64,000 nt of DNA, from assembly GCF_000237925.1 (NCBI RefSeq), contig NW_017386072.1:1-64000 (forward strand). The letters are read 5' to 3'. A program made the translations under genes and the position numbers. This document shows, piece by piece, positions 33,086-45,609 of this stretch (positions are counted from its first letter, which is position 1; every line of letters begins with the position of its first letter). The notes under the pieces were generated by a model. That model made no database searches and was not told the origin of the DNA. It saw only the letters and a list, made by a program, of their open reading frames with translations. The stretch is from Schistosoma mansoni (taxonomy: Eukaryota > Platyhelminthes > Trematoda > Strigeidida > Schistosomatidae).

Positions 33086-34196
33086 TAAGCCCTAGAATTT
33101 AGTGGATATGTTATGCACATTTTTACTTCATATTTGTGTTCAGTGACACCTAGTCACGCACTACTCGACAGAAAAGACAGTGATGCCAGTAGTGAGTATT
33201 TGCTCTCTAGCTCCTGAAGGTTATCTAGCTAGCCCATGTTTGGAGAATACCTACTTTTCCTTAATCCGTGTTTTGCTTATTAACGATTTTCGTTCTTTCC
33301 ACAAAATCCTTCCTGGTCATTGGGTTGGCCTTTCAAAATTATGTAGACTATAGGGAATTTTGCGACCTTTCAATTTCAGTTTGGAGTTTCTTCACTTTTG
33401 AAGACTAGTTATGAAATGGCGTGCGTTCATACCCTCAGAGATTTGTGGGATATTAGTTTCTAAAAAGATTGCGTACTGGTGTGCAAATTGCCTCAGCCCA
33501 CTGTTTCAGAACTACAGGACGTATATTGTGAGAGCCTGATGACGTATCCGATCGCAAGGACTTCGATCTTCGTTATACTGTACCTGGAATTAAGTGGTTT
33601 TTCCTTATACCTTTGTTTGGTACTAATGCGGTCACTTGTTGCTCTTGTACATACTCAGTAATATCGTTCGAGGAGTCATGTCATTGTAGCGTCTACTTGA
33701 ATTTCTGCTTTGTGTAGCGAAGTAGGCAATAAAGATATCTGCCATTTCTATGCAGGTGAGGAATTCGTTGTTATTCCCTAAAAAGATTAGTAAGTTCTAT
33801 GTTACTTGGCTTCGCCAAAATATTGGACTCACTACTGCATACGTTCCGGAGAATGATTGTTGGTTAAGTGGGTTTCAAAAACCCAGTTTTATCCTTCCCC
33901 ATAATATCTCCAATAATCCTGGTTGGTGCTGCAATGGGTAAAGACGCAAGATAAAAGGAGGATAAGAGTCCATCAAAACTTGCCTAGTGTCGAATGGCTA
34001 GCTAATATTACTACTTTAGTGCTCAAGCCAAAGATAGAGCAGCCCTCGAATCTGTTCACAAATTCCAGACACTGCAGTCATTAGTAGTGTATACACGGGA
34101 ATCAATACCTAGACCTTCAGGTCTCGCAGTTATAGCTTTATTGTTTTGCCACTTATCATAAATCAAAGGTCCACATTTCCAAAACTAATTTCATAT
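33086..34196. other. Nothing recognised
   Basis: No gene or repeat family identified; only short spurious ORFs. Confidence 0.45.
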
Positions 34197-34206
34197 TCTA
34201 TTATCG

Positions 34207-34739
34207 GCCCCCAAATCCCCTGGTACGGCCGAGAGTGGGGAGTCCGCTCTCCCTCTCGAAATGCTTTCACATGGCTACGCAAATATATAGCCTCTGACAG
34301 GGAAGTCCTACTCACTGCCTTCTCGTGGCGGGGGTGTTGTTTACGAAATCGAGAGGACGAAAAGAGAATGTCCCGTGCTTGAACCGGGTTGGTGGACACG
34401 GAGAGTCCACCTAGGGGAGTTGGAAAACCCTGATTCCAAACCAATGATGCACATGGACTCCAGTATCCTGATGGAACAAATGACTTATTAATCAATCGTT
34501 GGTCACCGGCTACCATGGGACTGCATCTCCTTACGATGCTCCACTGCCTCGTGGACTAGACCTTCAGGTCAAAGGCTCGGGGTGTGGCCCCCTAAGAAAA
34601 CCACCTGTTTCAGTCTGGGCACCTGGGCAGTATCACAGCACTCACACGAATCAAATGAGATTTGTGCGGCGCATATTTATCTGGTGCTTCCTTGTACCGA
34701 TATTTATGTGTTTAAATAAATAATAATAATAATAAATAA
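34207..34739 (+). mobile_element. Retroposon R-A, full-length copy (533 bp) with 10-bp target duplication
   Basis: Flanked by TCTATTATCG at 34197-34206 and 34740-34749. It starts gcccccaaatcccctggtac and ends in an AAATAAATAATAAT-type tail. It has no ORF of significance, so it must be mobilised in trans. It shares its length with the copy at 44870 and its 3' part with copies at 35460 and 39948. Confidence 0.82.
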
Positions 34740-35459
34740 TCTATTATCGATCATGCGTCTTAGCTTCGGCTTTTTTCTATCAACCTCATTAGAACTTTTG
34801 AAAATAGATGCTATAGGTAATCACTGGTAACTAGTGTCCTAGTACTTACCCAAGCACCATAAACTAATCACTGATAACTTCTTTTAAGATAAAAATTCAT
34901 AATCACTCAGTCCATTTGTACATGAAGCAAATCACCATCAAAGACAATGGGCAATATTCAAATTATATTGCTAGTTGGTTAGATTTTAAAAATGTAGTGT
35001 GTTAAATTCCTCAGTACCTGAATGCGCCACTATTATCATCATCATACTTTAAGGTCTTAAGAACTATTTCATATGAAGTTTCGTGTTTGAATTGCCAAAG
35101 TCTTTCAGTCTCATACGAAATGACGGACTAGTGCCATTTTGTTATTCGCCCTCCATGTGATATTGGTTCGTTATGAACATGATCTTCAAATTATGACAAC
35201 TGGATAGTTGATTTTTGCAGAATTTGTTTTCATTGATTCATGCCATTTCAAACACTTTTTGGTTTGACAACATCCACTGTTAGCAGAACATAGATTAGAT
35301 TAAAGCATGATTACGTTGGCACACGCTGATTAGCTAATTCCTATCCAATCAACACTAGCCGTTACTTGGAGAAGATTAAAATCTCGTGTAAAAACTATAA
35401 GTATACCAACGTATCTCTTATTGTGCTTCTTACTTCGATCTACCCTTGTTATTCGGAAT

Positions 35460-35590
35460 CCTGCTTCAGTCTGGGCACCTGGGCAGTATCACAGCCCTCA
35501 CACAAATCAAATGAGATTTGTGTGGCGCATATTTATCTGGTGCTTCCTTGTACCAATATTTATGTGTTTAAATAAATAAATAAATAAAAA
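35460..35590 (+). mobile_element. Retroposon R-A, 5'-truncated copy with 13-bp target duplication
   Basis: TGTTATTCGGAAT is found at 35447-35459 and 35591-35603. The insert starts at cctgcttcagtctgggcacc and ends with (AAAT)n. 5' truncation plus a target duplication and 3' tail is the signature of target-primed reverse transcription. Confidence 0.85.
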
Positions 35591-35951
35591 TGTTATTCGG
35601 AATATAATTTCTTTCATGTTCAAACGTGTTCTGATTTGAGAACTTTTCAAGTGAATTGGTGTCCAAGAAATACTAAGCAATAGGAATAGCTCGGTCGTAA
35701 TAAGAGAAACTATAGTACGTGCATTTTACGATGACTTTAAGAATTAGAGGATTTAACCTTGTTTCTCAGTCTCTTTCTATAAAGTTTCATACCACCGTAA
35801 AATTCAACTTTTTTTTCATTTTCTGTATGTTTTTTCCTTAGATCGTTCTATGTTTATAGCTTTCGGCTGTGTTTTGCAAACTGTATATCCATCCAGAAAA
35901 CACTAAGTGATTGATTACTTATAAAGTTTGAATAAATTAAATTTTTTGAAC

Positions 35952-36164
35952 ATGCCAATTCGTAAAGAAACTACACGTCATCATCTTAGAGATATAATAC
36001 ACAAGGAAAGGATCCAAAAAGCGAAAGAACGTAGAATCAAGCGTAAACAACGAAAAGAAAGTGGTGCGCCGGCAGGAATTCCTCAAACTCTCGAATCACT
36101 TAGAACAGTTGATGAAACGATCGTTCCTAAAGATGATGAAGAAGTTGTCATTGAACATGAAACA
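35952..36164 (+). CDS. RPF1: RPF1 exon 1
   Basis: 71 codons with the basic N-terminus and the conserved [13 protein letters not shown], then DDEEV. The donor is GTATGT at 36165. Confidence 0.9.
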
Positions 36165-37753
36165 GTATGTTGTATGAAACAAATACTTAAGTTTCTCTAA
36201 TCTAGGATGAGTTTTCATCTATTTTTAATGGAGAAATTACACCTAAAATTTTGTTGACTCATTCTGATCGTGTTTGTCCTAGGACAATCGGGTTCTGTAA
36301 AGAATTAAGTATGGTAAGTATTGCTCTATATTGTGAAATTTTTACATTTAAGTTTTAAACTTTATTAGTTGTCAACATTTTAGGAGGAGAAGAGTAAATA
36401 AAACTACTTTTAGTCTTGCATTTTTATCGATCATCATGAAGACACATGTGCATTAATGAGTAACCCAACTTCAGTGCTTTTTATTTCTGAATTTCAGTTT
36501 AAAACTGAGTAACTTTATTGATTTTAACAGCCTATAAATTTATAGTCGGTTAGTTAGTCATAAGAAACGTAGAACATGAAACAAATTCGTGTCAGTTTTA
36601 ACACCATATCAGCATGCCAAAATGAAACTAACGAAATGAGTCGCAAGGCAGTGAAAATAGCATGTGCAATATAAAAACATAAATAGAGAATATAGTTCAA
36701 TAAGAAGGGATGTATTTGCTTAATGAAAGTTCTAAATAATTTTGAAACTCAGGATTCGGTAATAGACAGAAAATAAATACATGCACCACGTAAGGGTTCT
36801 AAGGCATGCCAATCAACGCCTGTAATCACTGATTATGTCGATTGGTCGGACGCCAACCAAATAGTGTGCATCTACCAACACTTTTAATATGGTGTGGGAA
36901 CTTTGGCCAGGCTCTACATTGATGATGACTGACTAGTAATCAGTGATTTTGTGCGCTTATACTAATTCTTACCAGTAGCTAAGGATATGTAAAACCTATC
37001 CCAGCCACCACATTCGATGAGTATTTATTTTCATCAATTATTATTCCATCTGTACCCTGTGATATATGTTTGAAATTAGCATCACCCACTTGTTTGCCCC
37101 ACCAAGCACGAGCATTTCTGTGGTTCTACTTTTGAAAATCACGTTTTACAGACAGGCAGTAAATCAGCGTACTGCTGCCTTGACGTAGATCAATTATGAA
37201 GCAACATTTTACACATTAAGCGGGGATTGATAGGCACCTAAATATCAGTGAAAAAAGCTGTAAAGCTGGATATAAATTTTTCTTGTATGTGCATGTATAT
37301 ATTTTATCTGTTTATGAGACAGACTAGTGATTTAACGTTCCGCAGGTTAAATGTATTCTAAACCAGTCATGACGCGCGACATGGCACAAATGAGTTTGGG
37401 CCAAGTTCCTGTGCTACATTGGGACGAAATGAATTTAACAATGTGTATGATCAATAAGTTGAAAGAAATAGCGTTATCAATGATAATGAGGAAGACTCAA
37501 CATTGGAGATTAAGATTCAAAAAGAAGGTATACATGAAGGAACATTAAAGGTCAAAAGCTAGAGGAGATACACACTGAATGCATCTGCATCAGTTAGTGT
37601 ATATATATTTTGTTTTTAACGTACTGTGCTAAATCTTGGGAAAATTTGAAAAGTAAATTATTGGTTAGTCTATATGACTTTCAGTCACTAAATTGTAAAT
37701 GTAAACGTCTCATCTGCTTCGATTTCAGTAGTTTGGTAGTACTCATTTCTCGC

Positions 37754-37808
<55 letters not shown>

Positions 37809-39287
37809 GTGTTGAGTACACAAATCTGTGCTGAACTTCTATAAGGCATTATAAACTATTTATGAGTATTAAACACAGTCTAACACCAACGGGAAGCCAT
37901 CCAATTGTATTGATCTCTTATCTATAAAAATTAGTGTTAATGAATACTAAATGTCGATGTAGCTATCAGTTTTCTCTTCAGATTACGAACTTAGAAAAAT
38001 TTATTTGTAGTCTAAATAACTTATCGTACATTCAGTTAAAAAATCCCGTAAGATCATCATAAGCTCCGTGCAGTAGAACCGTACGGAGCTGAAACTTAAA
38101 GAACTACTACAGTCATTATAAAAAATTCACAAGTATTTATAAACAATTGTCTACGCAAGATACTGAATGTCCATTGGCCTAATACCATCAGTAACAGCCT
38201 ACTGTGGGAGATAACAAACCAGCTTCCAGCTGAAGAAGAAATTAGAAAAAGACTCCGTAAATTGATAGGACATACATTGAGGAAATCATCAAACTGCATC
38301 ACGAGGCAAGCGCTAACTTAGAATCCTAAAGGGAGACGGAAAAGAGAAAGGCTAAAGAACACACTGCGTCGGGAATCGAAAACAGACATGAATAGAAATT
38401 AGAATCAGTTGGAAAAGTTTGCACAGGACAGGGTTGGATAGAGAATGCTGGTGGGCGGCCTATGTTCCTCCATGTGAGGTAACAGGCGCAAGTAAGATTA
38501 CCGATAGACATTGCTTGTAAGTACTAATAGTTACAAAATCGACTTATAGGCATATTGTCTCCAAGCAACCTGATATACAGATAGTTTTTTCCCGAAAATC
38601 TCTATCATTTTATTTTAACTAACATTATTTATAATTTCCCATATCAATTATTAGGTTATTCCAAATGTTCAACTTGTTGCACGTTGGCATTTACCTCTTA
38701 AAAAAATTATTCCCATGGCTATTGAACGTCAATTCACTTGTTTAATAATTGTTAATGAAGATCAGAAAAAAATTAATACTTTAGTAGTTAGTCATTTACC
38801 AAATGGACCAACAGCTACATTTCGTTTAACTAATGTATTACTTCGTCGTGAAATGCGTTCTGCTAAAAAAGTCAAATATATTGAATCGAATGTAATACCA
38901 CACTTGATTACTACACGTTTTATGACACGTCTTGGTCTACGTACTGAACGTATTTTAAGTTCATTATTTCCTAATGAAAGTCGTTTACCACCACAACCAC
39001 ATAGTAGAACAATTGTTTTTCATAATCAAAGAGATTATATCTTTTTTCGACATTATCGTTATATACATCGTAATACAACTAATGCTCATAATGATGATGA
39101 TGATGATAAGAATGAAAATGAAGGTAAACATAACACTGAAAATATCACAATGAATGAAGTTGGACCAAAATTCACATTGAAATTACGTTCAATTCAATTA
39201 GGCACATTTGACAGTCAATATGGTAATTATGAATGGGTTCGTAAACGAACAGAAATTGGCAAAAGTCGACGAACATTTGTCTTATAG
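35952..39287 (+). CDS. RPF1: Ribosome production factor 1 (Brix-domain protein), spliced
   Basis: Join 35952-36164, 36206-36313, 38655-39287: 317 residues, all junctions phase 0 and GT-AG. RPF1 is a nucleolar factor needed for 27S pre-rRNA processing and 60S subunit assembly. Residues 1-55 form a very basic helix-prone N-terminus ([15 protein letters not shown]). The Brix domain starts at [10 protein letters not shown] in exon 2 and includes [31 protein letters not shown] and [18 protein letters not shown]. The ATG at 35952 was chosen because an in-frame TAA lies at 35922; the only other in-frame option is a TTG. The protein is shorter at the N-terminus than the human one. An Asn/Asp-rich insertion follows the HNQRDYIFF motif. 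The intron sizes are 41 and 2341 nt. Confidence 0.92.
36206..36313 (+). CDS. RPF1: RPF1 exon 2
   Basis: 36 codons ([20 protein letters not shown], then [16 protein letters not shown]), the first strand and helix of the Brix domain. It is separated from exon 1 by a 41-nt intron. Confidence 0.9.
36800..37255 (-). mobile_element. RTE family 2 fragment, old, in RPF1 intron 2
   Basis: ggacgccaaccaaatagtgtgcatctacc and the stretch around 37080-37190 align with the 3' half of the copies at 3219 and 15316. It is too decayed to read as protein. Confidence 0.55.
37757..37806. repeat. (AT)n microsatellite, 50 bp
   Basis: Uninterrupted AT repeat in RPF1 intron 2. Confidence 0.97.
38066..38495 (+). mobile_element. 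RTE/BovB-like LINE (family 3), 3' fragment
   Basis: It matches the 3' end of the copy at 50146-53135: gtacggagctgaaac, a region equal to AAEEEIRKR, and gcatcacgaggcaagcgctaac. Frameshifts and stops are present. It lies in RPF1 intron 2. Confidence 0.78.
38655..39287 (+). CDS. RPF1: RPF1 exon 3 (most of the Brix domain)
   Basis: 210 codons plus TAG, starting [18 protein letters not shown] after the acceptor TTAG. Codon use is AT-biased like the other host genes and unlike the more GC-balanced LTR element. Confidence 0.93.
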   Translation, partial: VIPNVQLVARWHLPLKKIIPMAIERQFTCLIIVNEDQKKINTLVVSHLPNGPTATFRLTNVLLRREMRSAKKVKYIESNVIPHLITTRFMTRLGLRTERILSSLFPNESRLPPQPHSRTIVFHNQRDYIFFRHYRYIHRNTTNAHNDDDDDKNENEGKHNTENITMNEVGPKFTLKLRSIQLGTFDSQYGNYEWVRKRTEIGKSRRTFVL

Positions 39288-39361
39288 TTGATAAATAGTA
39301 TTATTTTTTCTATTGTAAATATAATTATTTATTAATTTCATAATATGTCTGTTTATTTATT

Positions 39362-39671
39362 TGTTATATCTTGTGGCCGAGTGGACGCCTAGTTAATGTA
39401 TGATGACGTGATAAGACCGCCAATCAGAGAACAGCGAATTATCGATTGGTACAGTGACACACGAAAACCGTACGAGCAGTCTAGAGTACGTATCGGTCCT
39501 GCTTTCTGCCTAGCCCAGCCAGTTAAGTCCAGAACAGCAATAACAGTCTCTGTGGTATGAATCCTTGAACAGTTTGGTTATTCAGCAATTATACGATAAA
39601 AATATATGCATAATATTGGTCCATAAATGGATCCCAAAGTTACCATTTACTATTGTTATCGGGATATAACA
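39362..39671 (-). mobile_element. Solo LTR-B, internally deleted, 5-bp target duplication
   Basis: Ends TGTTATATC and GATATAACA are inverted relatives. TTATT flanks both sides (39357-39361, 39672-39676). Compared with the copy at 5389 about 190 bp between gctgaataac and gattcata are missing. It lies 74 bp after the RPF1 stop and may supply its 3' UTR end. Confidence 0.8.
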
Positions 39672-39947
39672 TTATTCATAAAAAAAGCATATTTAGTCTG
39701 CAACTAGATTATATGAGAAGTTAAGCATATGTATGAATTAGTGTTTAGTTTCATATATAATTTTAAGAAACTATCCATTTCTGAATTCCAACTACCACCC
39801 CTTATTATGGAATAGTAATAATAATGACCTATGATTCAGATCAGATATGAAAAATAATTTAACAAATGCACTATAAACTCAACTGCCTACTCATAAATGT
39901 CTCGTTTTTTATTGAAACCATGATCCGATCTAAGTTAGACCACTATT

Positions 39948-40100
39948 GGGGTGTGGCCCCCTAAGAAAACCATGTGCTTCAGTTTGGGCACCTGAGCAGT
40001 ATCACAGCCCTCACACGAATCAAATGAGATTTGTGTGGCGCATATGTATCTGGTGCCCCTTTGTACCAATATTCATGTGTTTAAATAAATAAATAAATAA
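39948..40100 (+). mobile_element. Retroposon R-A, 5'-truncated, inserted into a SINE-2
   Basis: The insert runs from ggggtgtggccccctaag to (AAAT)n. Flanks tagaccactatt (39936-39947) and tagaccataatt (40101-40112) are the target duplication with two mismatches, and both belong to a minus-oriented SINE-2 end (ctaagttagaccac / attgaaaacttaaaaacact). Confidence 0.78.
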
Positions 40101-40479
40101 TAGACCATAATTGAAAACTTAAAAACACTAGATGATCGTTTCGTTTCATCTTTACTTTAACAATCTTATTAGCACTTTACAAATAAGTTGTAATAAAGCG
40201 TACCTGATTTATTAATTCAAACTCAAAGAGATTGAGGGAGAAACTATTCAATATCGATTTTAGTAGCATTAATTTTAACCTACCAAATTGGTGTGGAAGT
40301 TCTGATACCTGTACCCAGAGCTGTAAGCATGTAATGAGGGAGAAGGCAGGCTTGGAACAATCAATCATATTTTAAAATGAAATTACAGTATATCTTGATA
40401 AAGTATACGAATCATACATAAAATACTTCATTTGCAAATATCCCATCAATTGCCTAAAAATTAATCGTTCTCTCATTGC

Positions 40480-40620
40480 CACAACAATTTCTCTTTGCTT
40501 CGGTTCTCTTTGATCTTCCCAACCTGCTATTAGGCACCCCACTTCTGACGTGTTATGTACTATTTATGTCGATATAAGTAGCATACACCACAAGCACATC
40601 AAAATGTTGCATTTTATGGT
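40480..40620 (+). repeat. Interspersed repeat R-C, 3' fragment
   Basis: tatgtactatttatgtcgatataagtagcatacaccac parallels the end of R-C at 6655 and 10070. Confidence 0.5.
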
Positions 40621-43600
40621 AACGGATCCATTTGATGTTCCAGTTTATTGTTCAGAAATGAGGTCAAAGTGTCTTATCACGCGAAAAATGACTGATATTA
40701 AGTAAGTCGTTGTTATTTTAGTAACTTCAATAACAACAGTACCCAGTGAGTTCTACTGAAGGACGAAACACTATTAGTTAAGCGAAATAGCAATCAGTCT
40801 CAGTCTGTTGATGAAGAATTTAGTTTAGTCTATTTCTCAATACCAGACATACAGACGTTCCTGCGTGACTCCATTCAGGTAAATAGTTGTCAAATTCCAA
40901 GACTCGATATCGAATTTCGGCAAAATCTTAAGGATTTAGAAACTTTCAAACCACAGTTTGGTTTGGTGACTCATCCATTTTTCTCTTGATTTTAACGTAA
41001 CCATGATTTTTTAGTTAGAACTAGCTTGAGTGAATGTTTCAGATATTCAGCATTGTCTGAATTCTACTTATTGCTAACAGTAAACACGTTTTACAATATG
41101 AGAAAGATTACAGGTAGTTTACACATTTTTGGATTAAAACACCTTTGTAAACTTTGAGGATTTCATGCATTTGTTTCCATTTACAAACCTGGATAAAGCA
41201 ATATTTACAAACCATGGTGAGTTCATTACTCTTCCTTCAGGTACACACTAGCTAATCAAGTTATTATTCTTATAGTGTTAGCATAATTAAGATTTCGAGA
41301 AATGTACTATTCATCAACAAAGAATAAGCCGTTTGGAATATAAACAAGGTTTTTATGGATGTTGGGGATAATTTTATCACGCAATATAGCAAAAATAAAG
41401 GAGAATAAAAAGGATGTTTTGAATTAAATACTCAGGATTACGTTTGTAGTGGCGTGCTTTGTTAATCGATCGTCTCGATAACCGTTATTATATCAACCTG
41501 AACAGTGTATAATATCAGAAGACAAAGGGAAGCGGCAACTACATTTTTATTGACAAATAACATATGCTAGAAGGCAGTGAGCACATGAGCAAATGTTAGC
41601 AAACGAAGTAAAAATGACATGCATGGGAGATGGCTGGTAAGCCAACTCGCTATGAGCAAGCATTAATCAACATTTATAGTCAGACAAAAATGAATGACAG
41701 ATATGTGATAGGTAGGATAAGAAGTGTGCATACACATACTCTCATATAAAAAAATAGTCAAGGTCAATAAGCGAGTAATTAACAAGATCGAAATATGACT
41801 CATAACGTTATAGGTGAATTGGCTTGTCCAGAAACTAGAATAAACTATGTAGGTGTAATATAGTACACGACGTTACACTACTCCCCACACATTCTAAACA
41901 TCCTAATAACTAAGCTTTTCGGTTCTGTTGCTAAAATAGTTATAGGTCAATAATAGATTGATTTTGAATGCCAAGGCTGGTTTTAAGCCTTTGAATTGCT
42001 ATGCCTTCCGCAAATATTAATACGACAAAATGTTGCGGCGATCCTGAAAATTCTCACAATAGACATGAAAAGCTCAGGTAACATTAAGAAGCATTTTAAC
42101 CAATCAGCGTTTGGTTAGAAGTTTTGCTAGAAATATCGTGAAAATGAAAAGTCACACGTAGGGGTTCTGATTGGCTGATTAATACACTGCTACTGTGTTT
42201 AGTAGCATTCCACAATTTTCAGGAAAACCCAAAGACTTCTAAAATACTATAAAAACCCTATATTTTCTGTACATAAATGAACCTTTGGAGTAAAGTGCTT
42301 CGCGTATATTTTGCCCCTTTTCTCTCGTGTTCAAGTCGCTGTGTAGTTCTAGCTTGGGGGTACAAGACTAGCTTAGGATCCTAGTATAGCGTTCAATCAG
42401 CAAGACTTGTCACAAAAGTACATAGTTGACCACTATAAATGCGTAAACCGTACCCAAGTGGTGAGCTTCCAAAGCTCTAGCTTTTATCTTTGGATAAGTA
42501 GATTCTTTCAAATATACTCAATGATGCGTCTAGATACATGCTTTTTTACAATTCCAATGTATCTGCATTCGGGAATAACTGCGAACTAGTACATGTTAGT
42601 GGCGGGATATGACAAGTTTGTGTTTACCTTCATTACTTTATTGAATATCATGTTATGTGCAATTAAAGCAATTTCGCTTCCTGTTGTTCAATACTCCCTC
42701 TGGATTTTTAATTAATTTTCGCAGGAATCTGAAAGCCTCTGAACATCATTTTGTTAAAAACATATTTCTTAACCAGCATTCTTTTGTGCTATACAGCACG
42801 ATTCTTCTTTATGAACTGAGGTAGGAAAATATTTATAAAGTCTCCGTTGAACCTTCAATTTCAACTTCATTTACATTCCGAATAACTTACTCCTTACTAA
42901 CGAACAATGCACTTCTAAAAATTCCACTTATGTTAATATTCTGAACAACATACATTTATTAGTTGGTACATAGCCGAAGAGAAATTCATGAAATATCTAA
43001 CAGATTACTTTGTTTTTACGTTTAAACTTTAATATTGTCGAAATGCAAATTCCAACTTACTGACATTATACTTTTAAGTTAGAAATATTAAGCATAACAA
43101 AATGACTTGAATAAAATGAACCAGTTTAGTTTTCTGTTTGCATAGTTGGAGATGTTTGATTAATAAAGTGAAATTGTTAATTCTACTAATTACTAAGTTC
43201 GACTTTGGTTTCGGGATATTGTATGTGCGAATGAAGTGACAGTATTGTTCGTTCTGATTTCGAATTTAATGTTATAATATAGTTGTTAATGGATCTCTGA
43301 ACACATGAAAGTGAATCGAATAATCAAAATTAGGTTGCACATGTACACTTTCAGGGTACGCAAATCTAGGTTTTCTACTGATGAAGAAGCCTTAAACAAC
43401 CAAACGTGTACAGCTCCAATATGTGGCTTGAAGTTTGGTAGCAGTAATCTAGATAAAGGATTTTGTAAGCTGGTATTGTTAACAATGAAGTGAATATACG
43501 GTTTGATGGCAACATTCTGAAGCACATAAATTGATATTAAACATAACGAGCGGATATACTGACAAAAGTTACCACTGTCTACAATGTACATAATGCTTCT

Positions 43601-44857
43601 TGGAGAATCTGTATACAAATCTATTATCCCTACTAATTTGGGTACGTGACCAATCCTTTTCTTTATCTTGCACACATTGTTGAATACAAATCACAACTGA
43701 TAAACAAATATTTCAACTATACTATAGAGCTACACATGTGTAAACGTAAACATCACTATCAGTAAAAGTATAATATACTGAAGATCTTGAACAATTTATC
43801 AGTCAACCAAGAAAGTGGTTAACTGCAAGACAATTGACGACAAAATTACAATCGTTAGATAATTTCAACATTAATGAACCCTTACATGTTAAATTATTCA
43901 TTAAAACAAGGAAAAGAAAGGTCGAGATTACTTATTAGGAGTTGAGGTAGTGTCATGATTTATGGTTGTCACGACCTGATATCATTTATTATCCAATGAT
44001 CCTTTTCCACCCTTTACTACACAAACTTATGATAGTTAAGGGTGAGACTGAAAGTTAGAGTGGGGGGAAACCGTTTAGCAACACGAACTCCCTTGATTAT
44101 GTTTTAAATAAGATCAAGTACTCTGAAATCATCTATCTCTATCATCAACATATGTTTCCCATAATTTAGTTTGAACACCGTGTCACATTCACAGTTCGAT
44201 TGTATAATATTGTTATTAGTTTCAAGCATTTTAACAACCGAATATCGATAATTTTTACCCAGTTTACATTAAAATATAAGGTATCTTTCATGCAAAAATC
44301 CACAAGGGACTATCTTAATTCTAACTGATTCGCTCAAAGACATCAATACAATACTCTTTCATTATATTGTCCAACCAATATAACTGAACTGCAGAATAAG
44401 TAAATGTCATTACTGTTTGTATTTTGGTTGTATAAATATAAAACACTTGGACTGGTGTTTTTATATTGTTGTTTATACATTTTTGTTTGGCTCAATAACT
44501 ATTGTTGTAGACATTACCTTCCCTTAAGTTATTATTCATTAATTCAAGACCTATTCATCATTTTTTCTCTTTAACTAATAGTATTGGTATGGATAAAATT
44601 TAATGTCTTATTCATTCTGCCGTTTGATTAGGAACCTGTCTTACATATATATATAATATATCTACTTGCGGACTTCGTCTTCTGATTAGACACTAGGCCA
44701 AAACGATTTGGAAGACTAATAGGTTATGCTTTTGGTAACGTAGGTCACTAGTTTTACAGACGATAAAGTACGAAATGATTAATAGACGGATCTAACAAAA
44801 ATGTGGGTTTTTTTTGGTGGAATATATCCTAACTGATGATCCAAAAATAGAATCCCC
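40621..44857. other. Long stretch without recognised genes
   Basis: About 4.2 kb between RPF1 and the PARP2 3' end. A 129-codon minus frame (43675-43286) has no domain I know and no splice support. A TATA-like actataaaaaccctatat at about 42247 with CT-rich sequence downstream looks like an LTR or promoter; I could not find its ends. Confidence 0.4.
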
Positions 44858-44869
44858 AATCATGAATCA

Positions 44870-45417
44870 GCCCCCAAATGCCCTGGTACGGCCGAGAGTC
44901 GGGGGAGTCTGCTCTTCCTCTCCAAATGCTCTCTCATGGCCACACGAATATATAGCCTCTGACAGGGAAGTCCTACTCACTGCCTTCTCACAGTGACGGG
45001 GGTGTTGTTCACAAAAGTGAGAGGACGAAAAGCGAATGTCCGGCGCATTAACCGGGTTTGTGGACACGGAAAGTTCACCTAGGGGAGTTGGAAAACCCTG
45101 ATTACAAACCAATGGTGTACATGGACTCCAGTATCCTGAGGGAACAAATGGTGTATGAATCAATCGTTGACCACCGGCCACCATGGGACTGCATCTCCTT
45201 ACGATGCTCCACTGCCTTGTGCATCAGAAATTTAGGTCAAAGACTCCGGGTGTGGCCCCTTAAGAAAACCACCTGCTTCAGTTTGGGCACCTAAGCAGTA
45301 TCACAGCCCTCATACAAATTGAATGAGATTTGTGCGGCGTATATGTATCTGATTGTTATATCCCGTGGAGATTTATGAATTGAATTTGAAAATCTCCAAC
45401 CAGTTGGTGGTCTTATG
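44870..45417 (+). mobile_element. Retroposon R-A, 548 bp with 12-bp target duplication and a different 3' tail
   Basis: AATCATGAATCA occurs at 44858-44869 and 45418-45429. The first 490 bp match the copy at 34207 (gcccccaaatgccctggtac), but from about 45352 the common end is replaced by attgttatatcccgtggag and following sequence with no (AAAT)n. Confidence 0.78.
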
Positions 45418-45609
45418 AATCATGAATCAAGTCTGTACGTATATAATTTTTATTATACAAAATAATATAAAAAAACGTTTCAATGATCTTATTATACATA
45501 TATAAACAAAAGTATAATCCGTAAAAGAAATTAGTTACAATCAATAATATAAAAAAATAATAAGAAAACAAAAATAATCAAATAGGATACTTTAATATAG
45601 TAAGATCTT

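Noticed and set aside
35928-35951. Earlier RPF1 start
   Set aside because: The codon there is TTG, and a TAA lies directly before it; the first ATG at 35952 fits the family better.
37351-37548. Possible extra RPF1 exon
   Set aside because: It lies in intron 2, but exons 2 and 3 join in phase with full family similarity; nothing is missing.
43286-43675. 129-codon minus frame as a gene
   Set aside because: No recognisable domain, no splice or codon-bias support, in an area rich in chance frames.
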